A stretch of 64,000 nt of DNA from Rhodanobacter ginsengisoli (lineage in GTDB: Bacteria; Pseudomonadota; Gammaproteobacteria; Xanthomonadales; Rhodanobacteraceae), in contig NZ_JBHSNF010000001.1 in assembly GCF_042657065.1 (NCBI RefSeq), forward strand, positions 1,916,302 through 1,980,301, read 5' to 3'. A model generated the notes under the pieces. It made no database searches, was not told the origin of the DNA, and saw only the letters and a program-made list of their open reading frames with translations. How positions within the stretch are numbered: the first letter of the stretch is position 1; each line of letters opens with the position of its first letter. Below, piece after piece: positions 17,071 through 26,569 of the stretch. Made by a program: the position numbers and the translations under genes.

Positions 17071-18255
17071 CTATCGGTTCGCCGCGATGATCTTGTCGAC
17101 CACGGCGTCCGCGCTGGCCAGCTCGTGGGCGAACACGTCGGTGCGATAGCCGTGTTCCTGCGAACCCGGCGTCACCAGGCGGCTGCCGCCACGCTGCCGG
17201 GTGGACACGGTAACCTTCATCGACAGGCCCAACTGCAACGGATGCTTCGCCACCTGCCGCGGGTCCAGTGCGATGCGGATCGGCACGCGCTGCACCACCT
17301 TGATCCAGTTGCCGGTGGCGTTCTGCGCCGGCAACAGCGAGAACGCGCTGCCGGTGCCCGCCTCCTGACCCGCCACGGTGCCGTGGTAGACCACGTCGTC
17401 GCCGTAGACGTCGGCCACCAGATTCACCTTCTGGCCGATACGGATATGACGCAGCTGCGATTCCTTGAAGTTGGCCTCGACCCACAGGTGATTCAGCGGC
17501 ACCACCGACATCAGCGAGATGCCCGGGTTGATCTTCTGCCCCAACTGCACGTTGCGCTTGGTCACCATGCCGCTGACCGGGGCGGGTACGTTGGTGCGGT
17601 AGACGGCGATCCATGCATCACGCACCTGCGAGGATGCGGCCAGCACCTCCGGGTTGGTCGCAATCGAGGTGCGATCGATCAGCGCGCTGCTGCCGGCCAG
17701 CTGCTGGGTGGCCATGCCGAGCGCGGCGCTGGCGGCACGCACTGCTTCCTCCGCATGCTTGACCTCTTCGCCCGAGATCGCGCCGATGGAGACGAGTTCA
17801 CGCCGGCGCGCCAGATCGGCCTTCGCCCGGGACAGCTCGACCTCGCGCAGTTGCAGGTTGGCGCGGGTCTGTCCGACGTTGGCGTACTGCGCGCGTACCT
17901 GCCGCACGGTGCGGGCAAGCTGTGCCTCGGCACGCGCCAGGGCCAGCCGGGCATCGGTGTCATCGAGCTTGACCAGGCTGCTGCCCGCCTTCACGTAATC
18001 GGTATTGTCCGCATCGATGGCAGTGACCACGCCGGGGACCTGGGCGGTGACGGCTACCACGTTGCCGTCGACATAGGCGTCTTCGGTGGTCTCGCGGTAT
18101 TGCCCGGCCACCAGCCACCACAACCCCACACCGATCACCACGATGACCACCACGGTCACGCCCAGGATCTGGCCCAGGCGCGAACGCGATGCCTGCGGCC
18201 CCGTCGCTGCGACGGGTGCGGTGCCCGCCTGCGGCGAGCCTGTTTCGGTGTTCAT
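17071..18255 (-). CDS. HlyD/EmrA-type periplasmic adaptor of the efflux pump
   Basis: The 394-residue protein has one N-terminal membrane anchor (about residues 29-50) and the EmrA signature TTEDAYVDGNVVAVTAQVPG. A lipoyl-like domain follows, then a long coiled-coil hairpin (LARAEAQLARTV to AALGMATQQL) and the beta-barrel segment LWVEANFKESQL. It bridges the MFS pump and the outer-membrane channel. Its start overlaps the OMF stop in an ATGA and has GAGGAAG upstream. Confidence 0.93.
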   Translation of the reverse strand: MNTETGSPQAGTAPVAATGPQASRSRLGQILGVTVVVIVVIGVGLWWLVAGQYRETTEDAYVDGNVVAVTAQVPGVVTAIDADNTDYVKAGSSLVKLDDTDARLALARAEAQLARTVRQVRAQYANVGQTRANLQLREVELSRAKADLARRRELVSIGAISGEEVKHAEEAVRAASAALGMATQQLAGSSALIDRTSIATNPEVLAASSQVRDAWIAVYRTNVPAPVSGMVTKRNVQLGQKINPGISLMSVVPLNHLWVEANFKESQLRHIRIGQKVNLVADVYGDDVVYHGTVAGQEAGTGSAFSLLPAQNATGNWIKVVQRVPIRIALDPRQVAKHPLQLGLSMKVTVSTRQRGGSRLVTPGSQEHGYRTDVFAHELASADAVVDKIIAANR

Positions 18256-19763
18256 GACTTGCTTCCTCGAGTAGGTACACGGGTGGCGGCGGTGGCTGCC
18301 GGGCCCGACGCCGGCCGATAGCCGCCGCCGAGTGCGCGGATCAGGTTCAGTCGCAGTTCGCGCTGACGCGACTGCGACTCGAGTACCCGTCGCTTCTCCG
18401 CCAGCACCTGGCCCTCGGCCGACAGCACCTGCAGGTAGTTCGCCAGGCCACTGCGATAGCGTGCCCGGGCGAGGTCGTAGGCGTGCTGGCTCAGCCGCAG
18501 CGCCTCATCCTGCTCGTGCACCCGTTGCTGCAGCCAGCGCAGCGAGACGAGTTGATCGACCACGTCATGGACGGCCGCGATCACAGTGGCGTTGTAGTGC
18601 TCCACTGCCGCGTCATAGTCGGCCTGGTGCACGCCGAGGTTGCCGCGCAGGCGGCCGCCGTCGAAGATCGGCAGCGAGATCGCCGGCCCGACACCGAGGA
18701 CGCGGCTGCCGGCGTCGAGGAAATTGTCAAAGCCGAGCCTCTGCAAACCGACCAGTGCGTTGAGACTGATGTCGGGATAGAACCGCGCCCTGGCGACTTT
18801 GATGTCCTGGCTGGCCGCCTCGACGAGCCAGCGATTCGCCACCACGTCGGGGCGGCGGCCGATCAGTTCTGCCGGCAGATTGGCCGGCACCGCCACCGGA
18901 CCGACCCCGGCCAGTTGCGGTCGCTTGATCAGCAGTCCTGCATCCGGCCCCTTGCCCTGCAATGCCGCAAGCTGGTTGTCGAGCAATGCGATCGACTCGT
19001 CGATCGCGGCGATTCGCTCGCGTACCGCCGGCAACGCTGCCTCGGCCTGGGTCAGCTCGAGTTGCGAATCGATCTGCGCCACGACCCGCCTGCGCGTCAG
19101 CTCCAGCGTCTGCTGGCGCAGCTTCAGCGTGTCCTCGGCCAGATCGCGTTGGGCATAGGCAAGGTCGAGTCGCAGGTAGGTGCGCGCCAGCGAGGTGGTC
19201 AGCATCAGTTGCGCCGCATGCAGGCCGACTTCGGCGGCATGGGCTCGATCCAGGGCGGCATCGACCGCCGCGCGGTTCTTGCCCCAGAAGTCCAGCTCGT
19301 AGTGCAACCCCAGTGACATCTCGTTGATGTCCTGCCAGGTTCCGGCGATGGGCGGAGGCACGGTGCCGTGCTCGCTGAAGCGCTGGCGGGTACTCTTCAA
19401 GCTCGCATTGACCTGCGGATACAGCGCGGCACCGGCCACGCCCGCGAATGCCTGTGCCTGCCGCACCCGGGCTTCGGCGACACCCAGGCTCGGCTGGCCG
19501 TCCAGCGCGGCCTCGATCAGCTCATCCAGCTGGGGATCGCCAAACTCCCTCCACCAGGCCTCCTTCGGCCATGCTTCCGCTGACAACGCGGTCGTCGAAA
19601 GGCTGCGTGAAACCTCCAGCCGATCTGCATCCAGCGCGGTGGCGTGCGTATGCAGGCCGGCGGTACTCGCGCAGGCGGCCAGCATCGTCAATGCGAGTGC
19701 CCCGGCCGCGTGCCGCGCATGCCGCGTCAGGGTCATGGTCATGGTGTGGGCTCGGGTGAGCAT
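18252..19763 (-). CDS. Outer-membrane efflux lipoprotein (OprM/NodT family)
   Basis: The 503-residue protein begins with a lipoprotein signal; LAAC places the lipidated Cys near residue 31. Two tandem OEP repeats follow, with the family stretches PKEAWWREFGDPQLDELIEAAL, LGLHYELDFWGKNRAAVDAA and ARARFYPDISLNALVG split across the first and second halves. It forms the TolC-like exit duct of the EmrAB-type pump encoded downstream. TGGAGAA precedes the ATG at 19763; a second ATG at 19742 is possible. Confidence 0.92.
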   Translation of the reverse strand: MLTRAHTMTMTLTRHARHAAGALALTMLAACASTAGLHTHATALDADRLEVSRSLSTTALSAEAWPKEAWWREFGDPQLDELIEAALDGQPSLGVAEARVRQAQAFAGVAGAALYPQVNASLKSTRQRFSEHGTVPPPIAGTWQDINEMSLGLHYELDFWGKNRAAVDAALDRAHAAEVGLHAAQLMLTTSLARTYLRLDLAYAQRDLAEDTLKLRQQTLELTRRRVVAQIDSQLELTQAEAALPAVRERIAAIDESIALLDNQLAALQGKGPDAGLLIKRPQLAGVGPVAVPANLPAELIGRRPDVVANRWLVEAASQDIKVARARFYPDISLNALVGLQRLGFDNFLDAGSRVLGVGPAISLPIFDGGRLRGNLGVHQADYDAAVEHYNATVIAAVHDVVDQLVSLRWLQQRVHEQDEALRLSQHAYDLARARYRSGLANYLQVLSAEGQVLAEKRRVLESQSRQRELRLNLIRALGGGYRPASGPAATAATRVPTRGSKS

Positions 19764-19839
19764 GGCAATGATTCTCCAGAGTCGATGGAAAAATCAGCGC
19801 AGAACAATCAGCCTGGGCTGATAAATGGATGACGGGTAC

Positions 19840-20298
19840 TCAGGCGATACGCGCCGCGTTGAGAAGAATCTGCTCGAGCGACGTCTTCAACGCCGCGGCC
19901 TCCTTCTCGTCAAAGCCGTTGAGCAACTGTGCGAACACTTTCTGCACCCGCCGCCGCGCCTGGGGCACCAGCAGCGCGCTGCGCTCGGTGAGTTCGATCA
20001 GGAAGCTGCGGCGGTCCTGCGGATTCGCCACGCGACGGATCAGATCTTTCTTCTCGATGCGATCGAGCAGCCGCGTCATCGCTCCGGAGTCATATCCGAG
20101 CACGCGGCAGAGCTCACCGATGGTGCTGCCGCGCCCATCCGCAATGCTCCGGAACACGACGAACTGCGCGGCAGAAATGCCGAGCGGCTCCAGCGCCTTG
20201 TCCAGCGCCGACAGGATCGCGCTGCGCACCCCGGTGATCAGAAAGCCGAGTTCACCCGTGGCCAGCACGGCGATCGTCCCTTTCTTCGATTTCTTCAT
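19840..20298 (-). CDS. MarR-family regulator, first gene of the efflux operon
   Basis: The 152-residue protein has the MarR core: ISAAQFVVFRSIADGRGSTI, the recognition helix YDSGAMTRLLDRIEKK and the wing VANPQDRRSFLIELT. Three ATGs compete; 20298 is chosen because GGGAG lies 6 bp upstream and the MKKSKKG start is natural. The promoter directly upstream carries a perfect palindrome in the spacer, so autorepression and control of the whole pump operon are likely. Confidence 0.9.
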   Translation of the reverse strand: MKKSKKGTIAVLATGELGFLITGVRSAILSALDKALEPLGISAAQFVVFRSIADGRGSTIGELCRVLGYDSGAMTRLLDRIEKKDLIRRVANPQDRRSFLIELTERSALLVPQARRRVQKVFAQLLNGFDEKEAAALKTSLEQILLNAARIA

Positions 20299-20322
20299 GC
20301 CCATCTCCCGATGATGTGGCAT

Positions 20323-20350
20323 ATATTACTGCCTAGGCAGCATATGTCAA
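20323..20350 (-). promoter_or_regulatory. Efflux-operon promoter with embedded MarR operator
   Basis: Read on the minus strand, TTGACA (20345-20350) and TAATAT (20323-20328) form a near-ideal sigma-70 promoter with a 16-bp spacer. The spacer contains the perfect 12-bp palindrome CTGCCTAGGCAG (20329-20340). Bound repressor there would block polymerase. Confidence 0.8.
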
Positions 20351-21314
20351 GGCTGATTTATTTGCCGTGCGGGAGAGCGAATCGTTGCGCGCGATGGCGT
20401 CCGGGAGTCGGTACTTCACGCAAGGCCATCAAGGGCCCGCCGCCCATCCTGCTGCCTGGACAGTTGTTGTGTCTGTCATGAATTTGTCGTGCATGGATCA
20501 AAATTGATCCAGCCAGACGAGCCCGTGCCGCCGGGGTCGCATTGCCACCGGGCACAGCGCATTTCGTCGAAGAGCCGTGCGATCCGAGGCAGCGCCATGG
20601 CGGTCTCGCATGGTCTGCCGGCCTTTCGTCGAAGGGGATCCATGGCCGGGAAATCGGGGGCCACCGCCGCCACATGCGGCAGCGATTCAGCCCGAGCGAT
20701 CAATCGCCCTGCGCGATATCACGGCGACGATGAAGGGACTGCAAGAGTCCTGCGGCCAAGCGGAAGCGAGGACGCGAAGTTGGAGTCGATGCCGCTGCAC
20801 GAGCGCTCGCGCGAGTCGGTCGGGGACCGGTCAGCTGCCTGTGCGGTTTGCGCGCATGACGCGCCGGGTTGCCTGGAATTGCTTGATCTGACGCAACCAG
20901 TCGTAGCCATCTCCGGCCTGCAGGCCGGTCGGCTGGGCCCTGGTAACGGGAGTCGTGATGCGGCGCGCGGCGTCGGCACCTCCGAACTCCACGCGACGGC
21001 GTTGCAACAGGGAATGGTGATGGCGTTTCATCCGGCTGATCCTGGTCGATGAGGGGCGACCGGGACAATCGCCTGACCCACGTCTGGCTTGCCGGTCTGC
21101 TGACAGCACACATGAGTGGGGGCACGGGGTCGAGAGTAAATGGCATTGGCGCGATCTGTGCGTTTCCCCGGGCGAACGATCGTGATCGCCGCCGGCATGG
21201 CCGTCAGGCCGCACCGATTGTTCGCGCAGGGAAACTTATTGGTCACCCACGGGGACTTTTCCCGGGACTCCGGCAACCCCATCCATGGCGCCAGTGAATC
21301 CATGGTACCGAGTC
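20351..21314. other. Gene-poor 960-bp stretch
   Basis: No gene could be supported. Two short minus-strand frames were weighed: 20831-21031 (66 residues, start at 21031 behind AGGA, ending RRVMRANRTGS) and 20476-20703 (75 residues, ending GWINFDPCTTNS). Both lack family resemblance. An inverted repeat, GGATCAA-AA-TTGATCC, lies at 20495-20510. Confidence 0.35.
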
Positions 21315-21812
21315 ATGAACAAGTCGTTCCTGTCGTTGCTGGCCTTTGTCATGCTGGGCGTGGTTGCCGCCGTGGCAGCCACGAGCAGCCGTGCGGCCGT
21401 GATCCAGGACGACGACTACGTGAGGATTGTCGTGCCGGACATGGCACAGGCGGTGACGTTTTTCCGGGACGTGCTGGATTGCCAGTTGATCAGTCCGCGG
21501 CTGGGCCTCGGCGATTCGCACCAGGGCAGTCGCGAATCCAGGCTGCTGTCCTGCGGCGCGGGTTCCGTCATCGAACTGTCCGCCGCCCCTGCCCCGGCCA
21601 CCTCCAGCGGGAGTCGGCGCCGCGAACCGATCCGGCTCATCTCGGACGACGTGGCGGGTGCCGCCCAGTGGCTGCGGCGTGAGGGTGTCCGTGTGCTCGG
21701 GGCACCGCGGACCTTGAAGTCGGGCCAGACCGTGGTGAACTTCATCGCGCCATGGGGACTGCGGCTGCAACTGGTCAGCTGGCAAACCAACGTCACCACC
21801 GCCGGACCCTGA
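21315..21812 (+). CDS. Exported glyoxalase/VOC-superfamily protein
   Basis: The 165-residue protein has a clear Sec signal (NKSFLSLLAFVMLGVVAAVAA, likely cleaved near residue 28 after SRA) and then one VOC module: VRIVVPDMAQAVTFFRDVLDCQLI and the closing strand NFIAPWGLRLQLVSW. VOC proteins usually work in the cytoplasm as metal enzymes or antibiotic-binding proteins, so export is unusual. The usual His and Glu metal ligands are not all visible, so an enzyme role is uncertain. The start at 21315 was chosen for the signal peptide. Confidence 0.75.
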   Translation: MNKSFLSLLAFVMLGVVAAVAATSSRAAVIQDDDYVRIVVPDMAQAVTFFRDVLDCQLISPRLGLGDSHQGSRESRLLSCGAGSVIELSAAPAPATSSGSRRREPIRLISDDVAGAAQWLRREGVRVLGAPRTLKSGQTVVNFIAPWGLRLQLVSWQTNVTTAGP

Positions 21813-21824
21813 GCACGCCCAAGT

Positions 21825-22313
21825 TCAGCGGCGGGCGCGGAAAAACTCCCGCAACAGGTTGGCGGACTCCTCGGCAAACAGGCCGGCGGCGACCTCGATG
21901 CGATGGTTGTGGCGCACATCGACAAGCGTGTCGAATACGCTGCCGGCAGCGCCGGTCTTGGGATCGGCCGCGGCATAGACCACGCGGCCCAGGCGCGCGT
22001 GGATCATCGCCATCGCGCACATCGAGCAGGGCTCCAGGGTGACGTAGAGCGTGGCGCCGGAAAGGCGATGGTTGGCGAGCTTCTCGCCGGCCGCACGCAA
22101 CGCCATGATCTCGGCGTGGGCGGTCGGGTCATGCAGGGTGATGTTGCGATTCCAGCCCAGCCCGACGATCTCGCCCTCCTGCACCAGCACGGCGCCGACC
22201 GGCACCTCGTTCTCGGCGTCGCGGGCGTGCGCGGCCAGCTGCAGCGCACGGCGCATGTGCCGCTGGTCTTCGGCTGAAAACGGTTCGGGCGACTTGGTAT
22301 TTTCTTCAGTCAT
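21825..22313 (-). CDS. tadA: tRNA adenosine(34) deaminase
   Basis: The 162-residue length fits TadA. The zinc-deaminase motifs are intact: TAHAEIMAL (His and proton-shuttle Glu) and PCSMCAMAMIHARLGRVVYAA, with EVPVGAVLV and WNRNI near the N-terminus as in TadA. It makes inosine at the wobble position of tRNA-Arg(ACG). The ATG at 22313 was preferred over 22337, which abuts a hairpin; neither has a strong ribosome site. It follows guaA on the same strand. A second, different deaminase is at 49997-50437. Confidence 0.9.
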   Translation of the reverse strand: MTEENTKSPEPFSAEDQRHMRRALQLAAHARDAENEVPVGAVLVQEGEIVGLGWNRNITLHDPTAHAEIMALRAAGEKLANHRLSGATLYVTLEPCSMCAMAMIHARLGRVVYAAADPKTGAAGSVFDTLVDVRHNHRIEVAAGLFAEESANLLREFFRARR

Positions 22314-22340
22314 TTCAATACAGTGTGTGCTGAACATGAG

Positions 22341-22363
22341 AAAGCCGGCAAGTCGCCGGCTTT
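22341..22363 (-). terminator. Hairpin between guaA and tadA, possible weak terminator
   Basis: AAAGCCGGC and GCCGGCTTT are 9-bp perfect arms around a 5-nt loop, just after guaA. On the minus strand the stem ends in TTT and is followed by CTC, so the U-run is short. Partial termination or mRNA protection fits. Confidence 0.5.
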
Positions 22364-22391
22364 GCTCGGGGCATCCAGGTGCCTGATTTTG

Positions 22392-23984
22392 TTACTCCCA
22401 CTCGATCGTGGCGGGCGGCTTGCCGCTGATATCATAAACTACGCGAGAAACACCACGTAATTCATTGATTATCCTGTTGGAAACGTTGCCTAGAAACTCG
22501 TAAGGCAGATGCGCCCAATGCGCCGTCATGAAATCGATGGTCTCCACCGCGCGCAGTGCGATGACCCATTCATAGGCCCGGGCATCGCCGACGACACCGA
22601 CCGATTTCACCGGCAGAAACACCGCGAACGCCTGGCTGGTCTTGTCGTACAAGTCCGCCTTGCGCAGTTCCTCGATGAAGATCGCGTCGGCCCTGGCCAG
22701 CAATTCGGCGTATTCCCGTTTCACTTCGCCGAGGATGCGCACGCCCAGGCCGGGCCCGGGGAACGGATGACGGTAGACCATCGCCCGTGGCAGGCCGAGC
22801 TCCACGCCGATCCGGCGCACCTCGTCCTTGAACAGCTCGCGCAACGGCTCGACCAGCTTCAGCTTCATGTGCGCCGGCAGGCCGCCGACGTTGTGATGAC
22901 TCTTGATCACGTGGGCCTTGCCGGTCTTGCTGCCGGCCGACTCGATCACGTCGGGATAGATCGTGCCCTGGGCCAGCCACTTCACGTGGCCGGCGCCGTC
23001 GGCGGTGAGCTTCGAGGATTCCTCGTCGAAGATCTCCACGAACAGCCCGCCGATGATCTTGCGCTTGGCTTCCGGATCGGCCACGCCGGCAAGTGCATCG
23101 AAGTAGCGCTCGGCGGCGTCGACGCGGATGACCTTGATGCCCATGCCGTGTTCGTCGGTGTCGGCCATCGTCGCCATCACCTGATCGCCTTCCTTCCAGC
23201 GCAACAGGCCGGTGTCGACGAAGACGCAAGTCAGCTTGTCGCCGATCGCCCGGTGCAGCAAGGCCGCGACCACCGACGAATCCACACCGCCGGACAGGCC
23301 CAGCAGCACGTGATCGTCCCCGACCAGCTCGCGCACCCGGGCGATCTGGTCGTCGATGATGTTGGCCGCGGTCCACAAGGTGGCGCAGCCGCATATCTCG
23401 GTGATGAAGCGCTTGAGCAGCGCCCCGCCCTGTTTGGTGTGGGTCACTTCGGGATGGAACTGCACGCCGTACCAGCGCTTGTCCTCGTTTTCCATCACCG
23501 CGACCGGAATGCGCGCGGTACAACCGGTGACGACGAAGCCCGGTGGTGCGGCGGCCACGTGATCGCCGTGGCTCATCCACACATCGAGCTTGTGCTCGCC
23601 GGGGTGGTCGTTGAGGCCATCGAACAGCCGGCTGGGCGCGACGATATCGACGCTGGCATGGCCGAACTCACGTGCATCGGCGGCCTCGGTGGCCCCACCG
23701 AGCTGGGCGGCCAGGGTCTGCATGCCGTAGCAGATGCCGAGTATCGGTACGCCGGCATCGAATACCTGCTGCGGCGCTACCGGCGCGTCGGCCAGCGTGG
23801 TCGACTCCGGGCCACCGGACAGGATGATGCCTTTTGCGCCGAAGGCGGCGATCTCGGCCGGGTCGTGATCCCAGGCCCAGATCTCGCAGTACACGCCGAT
23901 TTCGCGGATACGGCGTGCGATCAGCTGGGTGTACTGCGCGCCGAAATCGAGGATCAGGATCTTGTCGCTATGGATATTGGTCAT
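22392..23984 (-). CDS. guaA: GMP synthase (glutamine-hydrolysing)
   Basis: The 530-residue protein has the class-I amidotransferase domain first (nucleophile in GICYGMQTL near residue 90, His-Glu in VQFHPEVTH near 180). Next comes the ATP-pyrophosphatase loop LLGLSGGVDSSVVAAL near 228, and the dimerisation domain ends in SGKPPATIEWE. It converts XMP to GMP in purine synthesis. It is downstream of guaB on the same strand with a 106-bp gap, the common guaBA order. Confidence 0.98.
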   Translation of the reverse strand: MTNIHSDKILILDFGAQYTQLIARRIREIGVYCEIWAWDHDPAEIAAFGAKGIILSGGPESTTLADAPVAPQQVFDAGVPILGICYGMQTLAAQLGGATEAADAREFGHASVDIVAPSRLFDGLNDHPGEHKLDVWMSHGDHVAAAPPGFVVTGCTARIPVAVMENEDKRWYGVQFHPEVTHTKQGGALLKRFITEICGCATLWTAANIIDDQIARVRELVGDDHVLLGLSGGVDSSVVAALLHRAIGDKLTCVFVDTGLLRWKEGDQVMATMADTDEHGMGIKVIRVDAAERYFDALAGVADPEAKRKIIGGLFVEIFDEESSKLTADGAGHVKWLAQGTIYPDVIESAGSKTGKAHVIKSHHNVGGLPAHMKLKLVEPLRELFKDEVRRIGVELGLPRAMVYRHPFPGPGLGVRILGEVKREYAELLARADAIFIEELRKADLYDKTSQAFAVFLPVKSVGVVGDARAYEWVIALRAVETIDFMTAHWAHLPYEFLGNVSNRIINELRGVSRVVYDISGKPPATIEWE

Positions 23985-24090
23985 GGGGACTCAGGGCGGA
24001 GAACGGGGAACACGTGACCGGGGGGCGCATGTCGGCATGGACGAAGCGCTGACATCGCGCTCGTCAAGAGCCACACGTTCCCTGCCCCGA

Positions 24091-25548
24091 TCACGAATTG
24101 AGCCGGTAGTTCGGCGCTTCCTTGGTGATCTGGATGTCGTGCGGATGCGCTTCGGTGACGCCGGCCGAGGTCACCTTGACGAACTGCGCCTTGTGCCGCA
24201 CGTCCTCGATCGTCGCCGCCCCCAGATAACCCATCGAGGCGCGCAGACCACCGATCAGCTGGTGGATGATGTTGCGCAGCGGGCCCCGATACGGCACCCG
24301 GCCCTCGATGCCTTCGGGCACCAGCTTGTCTGCGTCCGCCTCTTCCTGGAAATAGCGATCCTTCGAGCCGAGCTGCATCGCGCCGATCGAGCCCATGCCG
24401 CGGTAGCTCTTGTACGAACGACCCTGGAACAGTTCGACCTCGCCCGGCGACTCCTCGGTCCCGGCGAACATCGAGCCCAGCATCACGGTGGACGCGCCGG
24501 CGGCGAGCGCCTTGGGGATGTCACCGGAATAGCGGATGCCGCCGTCGGCGATCAGCGGGATCTCGTCCTTGAGCGCGGTGGCTACCATGTCGATCGCGGT
24601 GATCTGCGGTACGCCGACACCGGCCACCACGCGCGTGGTGCAGATCGAACCCGGACCCACGCCGACCTTGACCGCATCCACGCCGACATCGAGCAGGGCC
24701 CGTGCCGCCTCGCCGGTGACGATGTTGCCGGCGATCAGCTGCACCTGCGGAAAGTGCTTCTTCACCCAGGCCACGCGATCGATCACGCCTTGCGAATGAC
24801 CGTGCGCGGTATCCACGACCAGCACGTCGACACCGGCATTGACCAGCGCAGCCACGCGCTGTTCGGTATCGCCACCGACACCTACCGCGGCGCCGACCAG
24901 CAGGGCTTCCTGCTTGTCCTTGGCGGCATGCGGGTTGTCGCGCGCCTTCTGGATGTCCTTCACGGTGATCAGTCCGCGCAGCTGGAAATCGTCGTTGACC
25001 ACCAGCACCTTCTCGATCCGGTGGGTGTGCAGCAGCTGCAGCACGTCGTCCTGGCCGGCGCCCTCGCGTACCGTGATCAGCTTGTCCTGGCGGGTCATGA
25101 TGTTGCGCACCGGATCGTCGAGCTTGCGCTCGAAGCGCAGGTCGCGACTGGTGACGATGCCGACCAGCCGGGAACCATCCACCACCGGCACGCCGGAGAT
25201 GTTGTGCGCGTGGGTCAGGCGCAGCACCTCGCGGATCGAGGTGTCGGGACCGACCGTGATCGGGCTGCGGATCACGCCGGCCTCGAACTTCTTCACCAGG
25301 CGCACTTCGGCCGCCTGCTGCTCGGCGGTCATGTTCTTGTGGATGATGCCGATGCCGCCGTTCTGCGCCATGGTGATGGCGAGGCGTGCTTCGGTCACGG
25401 TGTCCATCGCGGCGGAGACGATGGGGATGTTCAGGCGCAGGTCGCGGGTGAACCGTGTCGATGTATTCACATCACGCGGCAGCACGATCGAGTGGCCCGG
25501 AACAAGGTAGACGTCGTCGTAGGTCAGGGCCTCGGCGAGGATACGCAT
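24091..25548 (-). CDS. guaB: IMP dehydrogenase
   Basis: The 485-residue protein has the IMPDH barrel split by two CBS domains (about residues 95-205, including SGVPVVDGSRLVGIVTSRDLRF). The catalytic Cys lies in GVGPGSICTTR near residue 303, and the mobile flap region YRGMGSIGAMQ follows. It oxidises IMP to XMP with NAD, the committed step to guanine nucleotides, feeding GuaA next door. The length is normal and all motifs look intact. Confidence 0.98.
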   Translation of the reverse strand: MRILAEALTYDDVYLVPGHSIVLPRDVNTSTRFTRDLRLNIPIVSAAMDTVTEARLAITMAQNGGIGIIHKNMTAEQQAAEVRLVKKFEAGVIRSPITVGPDTSIREVLRLTHAHNISGVPVVDGSRLVGIVTSRDLRFERKLDDPVRNIMTRQDKLITVREGAGQDDVLQLLHTHRIEKVLVVNDDFQLRGLITVKDIQKARDNPHAAKDKQEALLVGAAVGVGGDTEQRVAALVNAGVDVLVVDTAHGHSQGVIDRVAWVKKHFPQVQLIAGNIVTGEAARALLDVGVDAVKVGVGPGSICTTRVVAGVGVPQITAIDMVATALKDEIPLIADGGIRYSGDIPKALAAGASTVMLGSMFAGTEESPGEVELFQGRSYKSYRGMGSIGAMQLGSKDRYFQEEADADKLVPEGIEGRVPYRGPLRNIIHQLIGGLRASMGYLGAATIEDVRHKAQFVKVTSAGVTEAHPHDIQITKEAPNYRLNS

Positions 25549-25631
25549 GCGATAAGTCCCGCTGCAAAGAGGGAATTATACGCGCCCTGCCGTGAGGCTC
25601 GCCAGATGTCCGGCTGAATGCCGGAAAAAAA

Positions 25632-26501
25632 TCAGACGTTCTTGCGGCGCGCGGCATCCGCCTCGGCCGCCTCGAGCGTGTTTTCCATCAGCGTGGCCAC
25701 CGTCATCGGACCGACGCCGCCGGGCACGGGAGTGATCCAGCTGGCGCGCTCCGCCGCGGTGTCGAATATCACGTCGCCGACCAGCCGGCCATCGTCCAGC
25801 CGGTTGATGCCGACGTCGATCACGACCGCGCCGGGCTTGATCCATTCACCCCTGACCAGCCCCGGCTTGCCGACGGCAACGATCAGGATGTCGGCCTGAC
25901 TCACGAAGCTGGCCAGATCACGGGTAAAGCGATGGCACGACGTCGTCGTGCAACCGGCGATCATCAGCTCGAGCGCCAACGGTCGTCCGACATGATTGGA
26001 TACGCCGACCACCACCGCATGCTGGCCCCGTACCGGACGATCGGTGTGGCCGAGCAGGGTCATCACGCCCTTCGGTGTGCACGGTCGCAGGCCGAACCGG
26101 CGCAGCGCGAGGCGGCCCACGTTCACCGCCTGGAAACCGTCCACGTCCTTTTCCGGATCGATGCGGTCGACCAGCGCGTCCTCGTCGATATATTCCGGCA
26201 GCGGCGACTGCACCAGGATGCCGTGCACGTCCGGATCGGCATTCAGCTGATCGATCAAGGCAAACAGTTCGGCCTGGGTCGTGCTGGAAGGAAGGTCGTA
26301 ATCGAACGAACGGAAACCGACCTGATGGCAGGCCTTGCGCTTGTTTCGCACATAGACCGAAGAGGCCGCGTCGCTGCCCACCAGCACCACCGCCAGTCCC
26401 GGTGCGGGCAAGCCGAGGGCCACCCGTTCGGCCACACGCATGCCGACCCGCTCCAGCAGTTCCTGTGCGATGCGTTTGCCGTCGAGGATGCGTGCGCTCA
26501 T
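25632..26501 (-). CDS. folD: Bifunctional methylenetetrahydrofolate dehydrogenase/cyclohydrolase
   Basis: The 289-residue protein has the FolD signature SVYVRNKRKACHQVGF (YxxxK with the catalytic Lys near residue 56), GILVQSPLPEYIDE, DVDGFQ and the second signature VGKPGLVRGEWIKPGAVVIDVG. It interconverts methylene-, methenyl- and formyl-tetrahydrofolate with NADP, supplying one-carbon units for the purines made with GuaB and GuaA. It sits 84 bp upstream of guaB on the same strand. Confidence 0.97.
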   Translation of the reverse strand: MSARILDGKRIAQELLERVGMRVAERVALGLPAPGLAVVLVGSDAASSVYVRNKRKACHQVGFRSFDYDLPSSTTQAELFALIDQLNADPDVHGILVQSPLPEYIDEDALVDRIDPEKDVDGFQAVNVGRLALRRFGLRPCTPKGVMTLLGHTDRPVRGQHAVVVGVSNHVGRPLALELMIAGCTTTSCHRFTRDLASFVSQADILIVAVGKPGLVRGEWIKPGAVVIDVGINRLDDGRLVGDVIFDTAAERASWITPVPGGVGPMTVATLMENTLEAAEADAARRKNV

Positions 26502-26569
26502 CTTGATGCCTGACTGTAAAGTCCACCATTATCCCGGCTCAGCCCGATGCGTACAAACGGCATGCAAGC

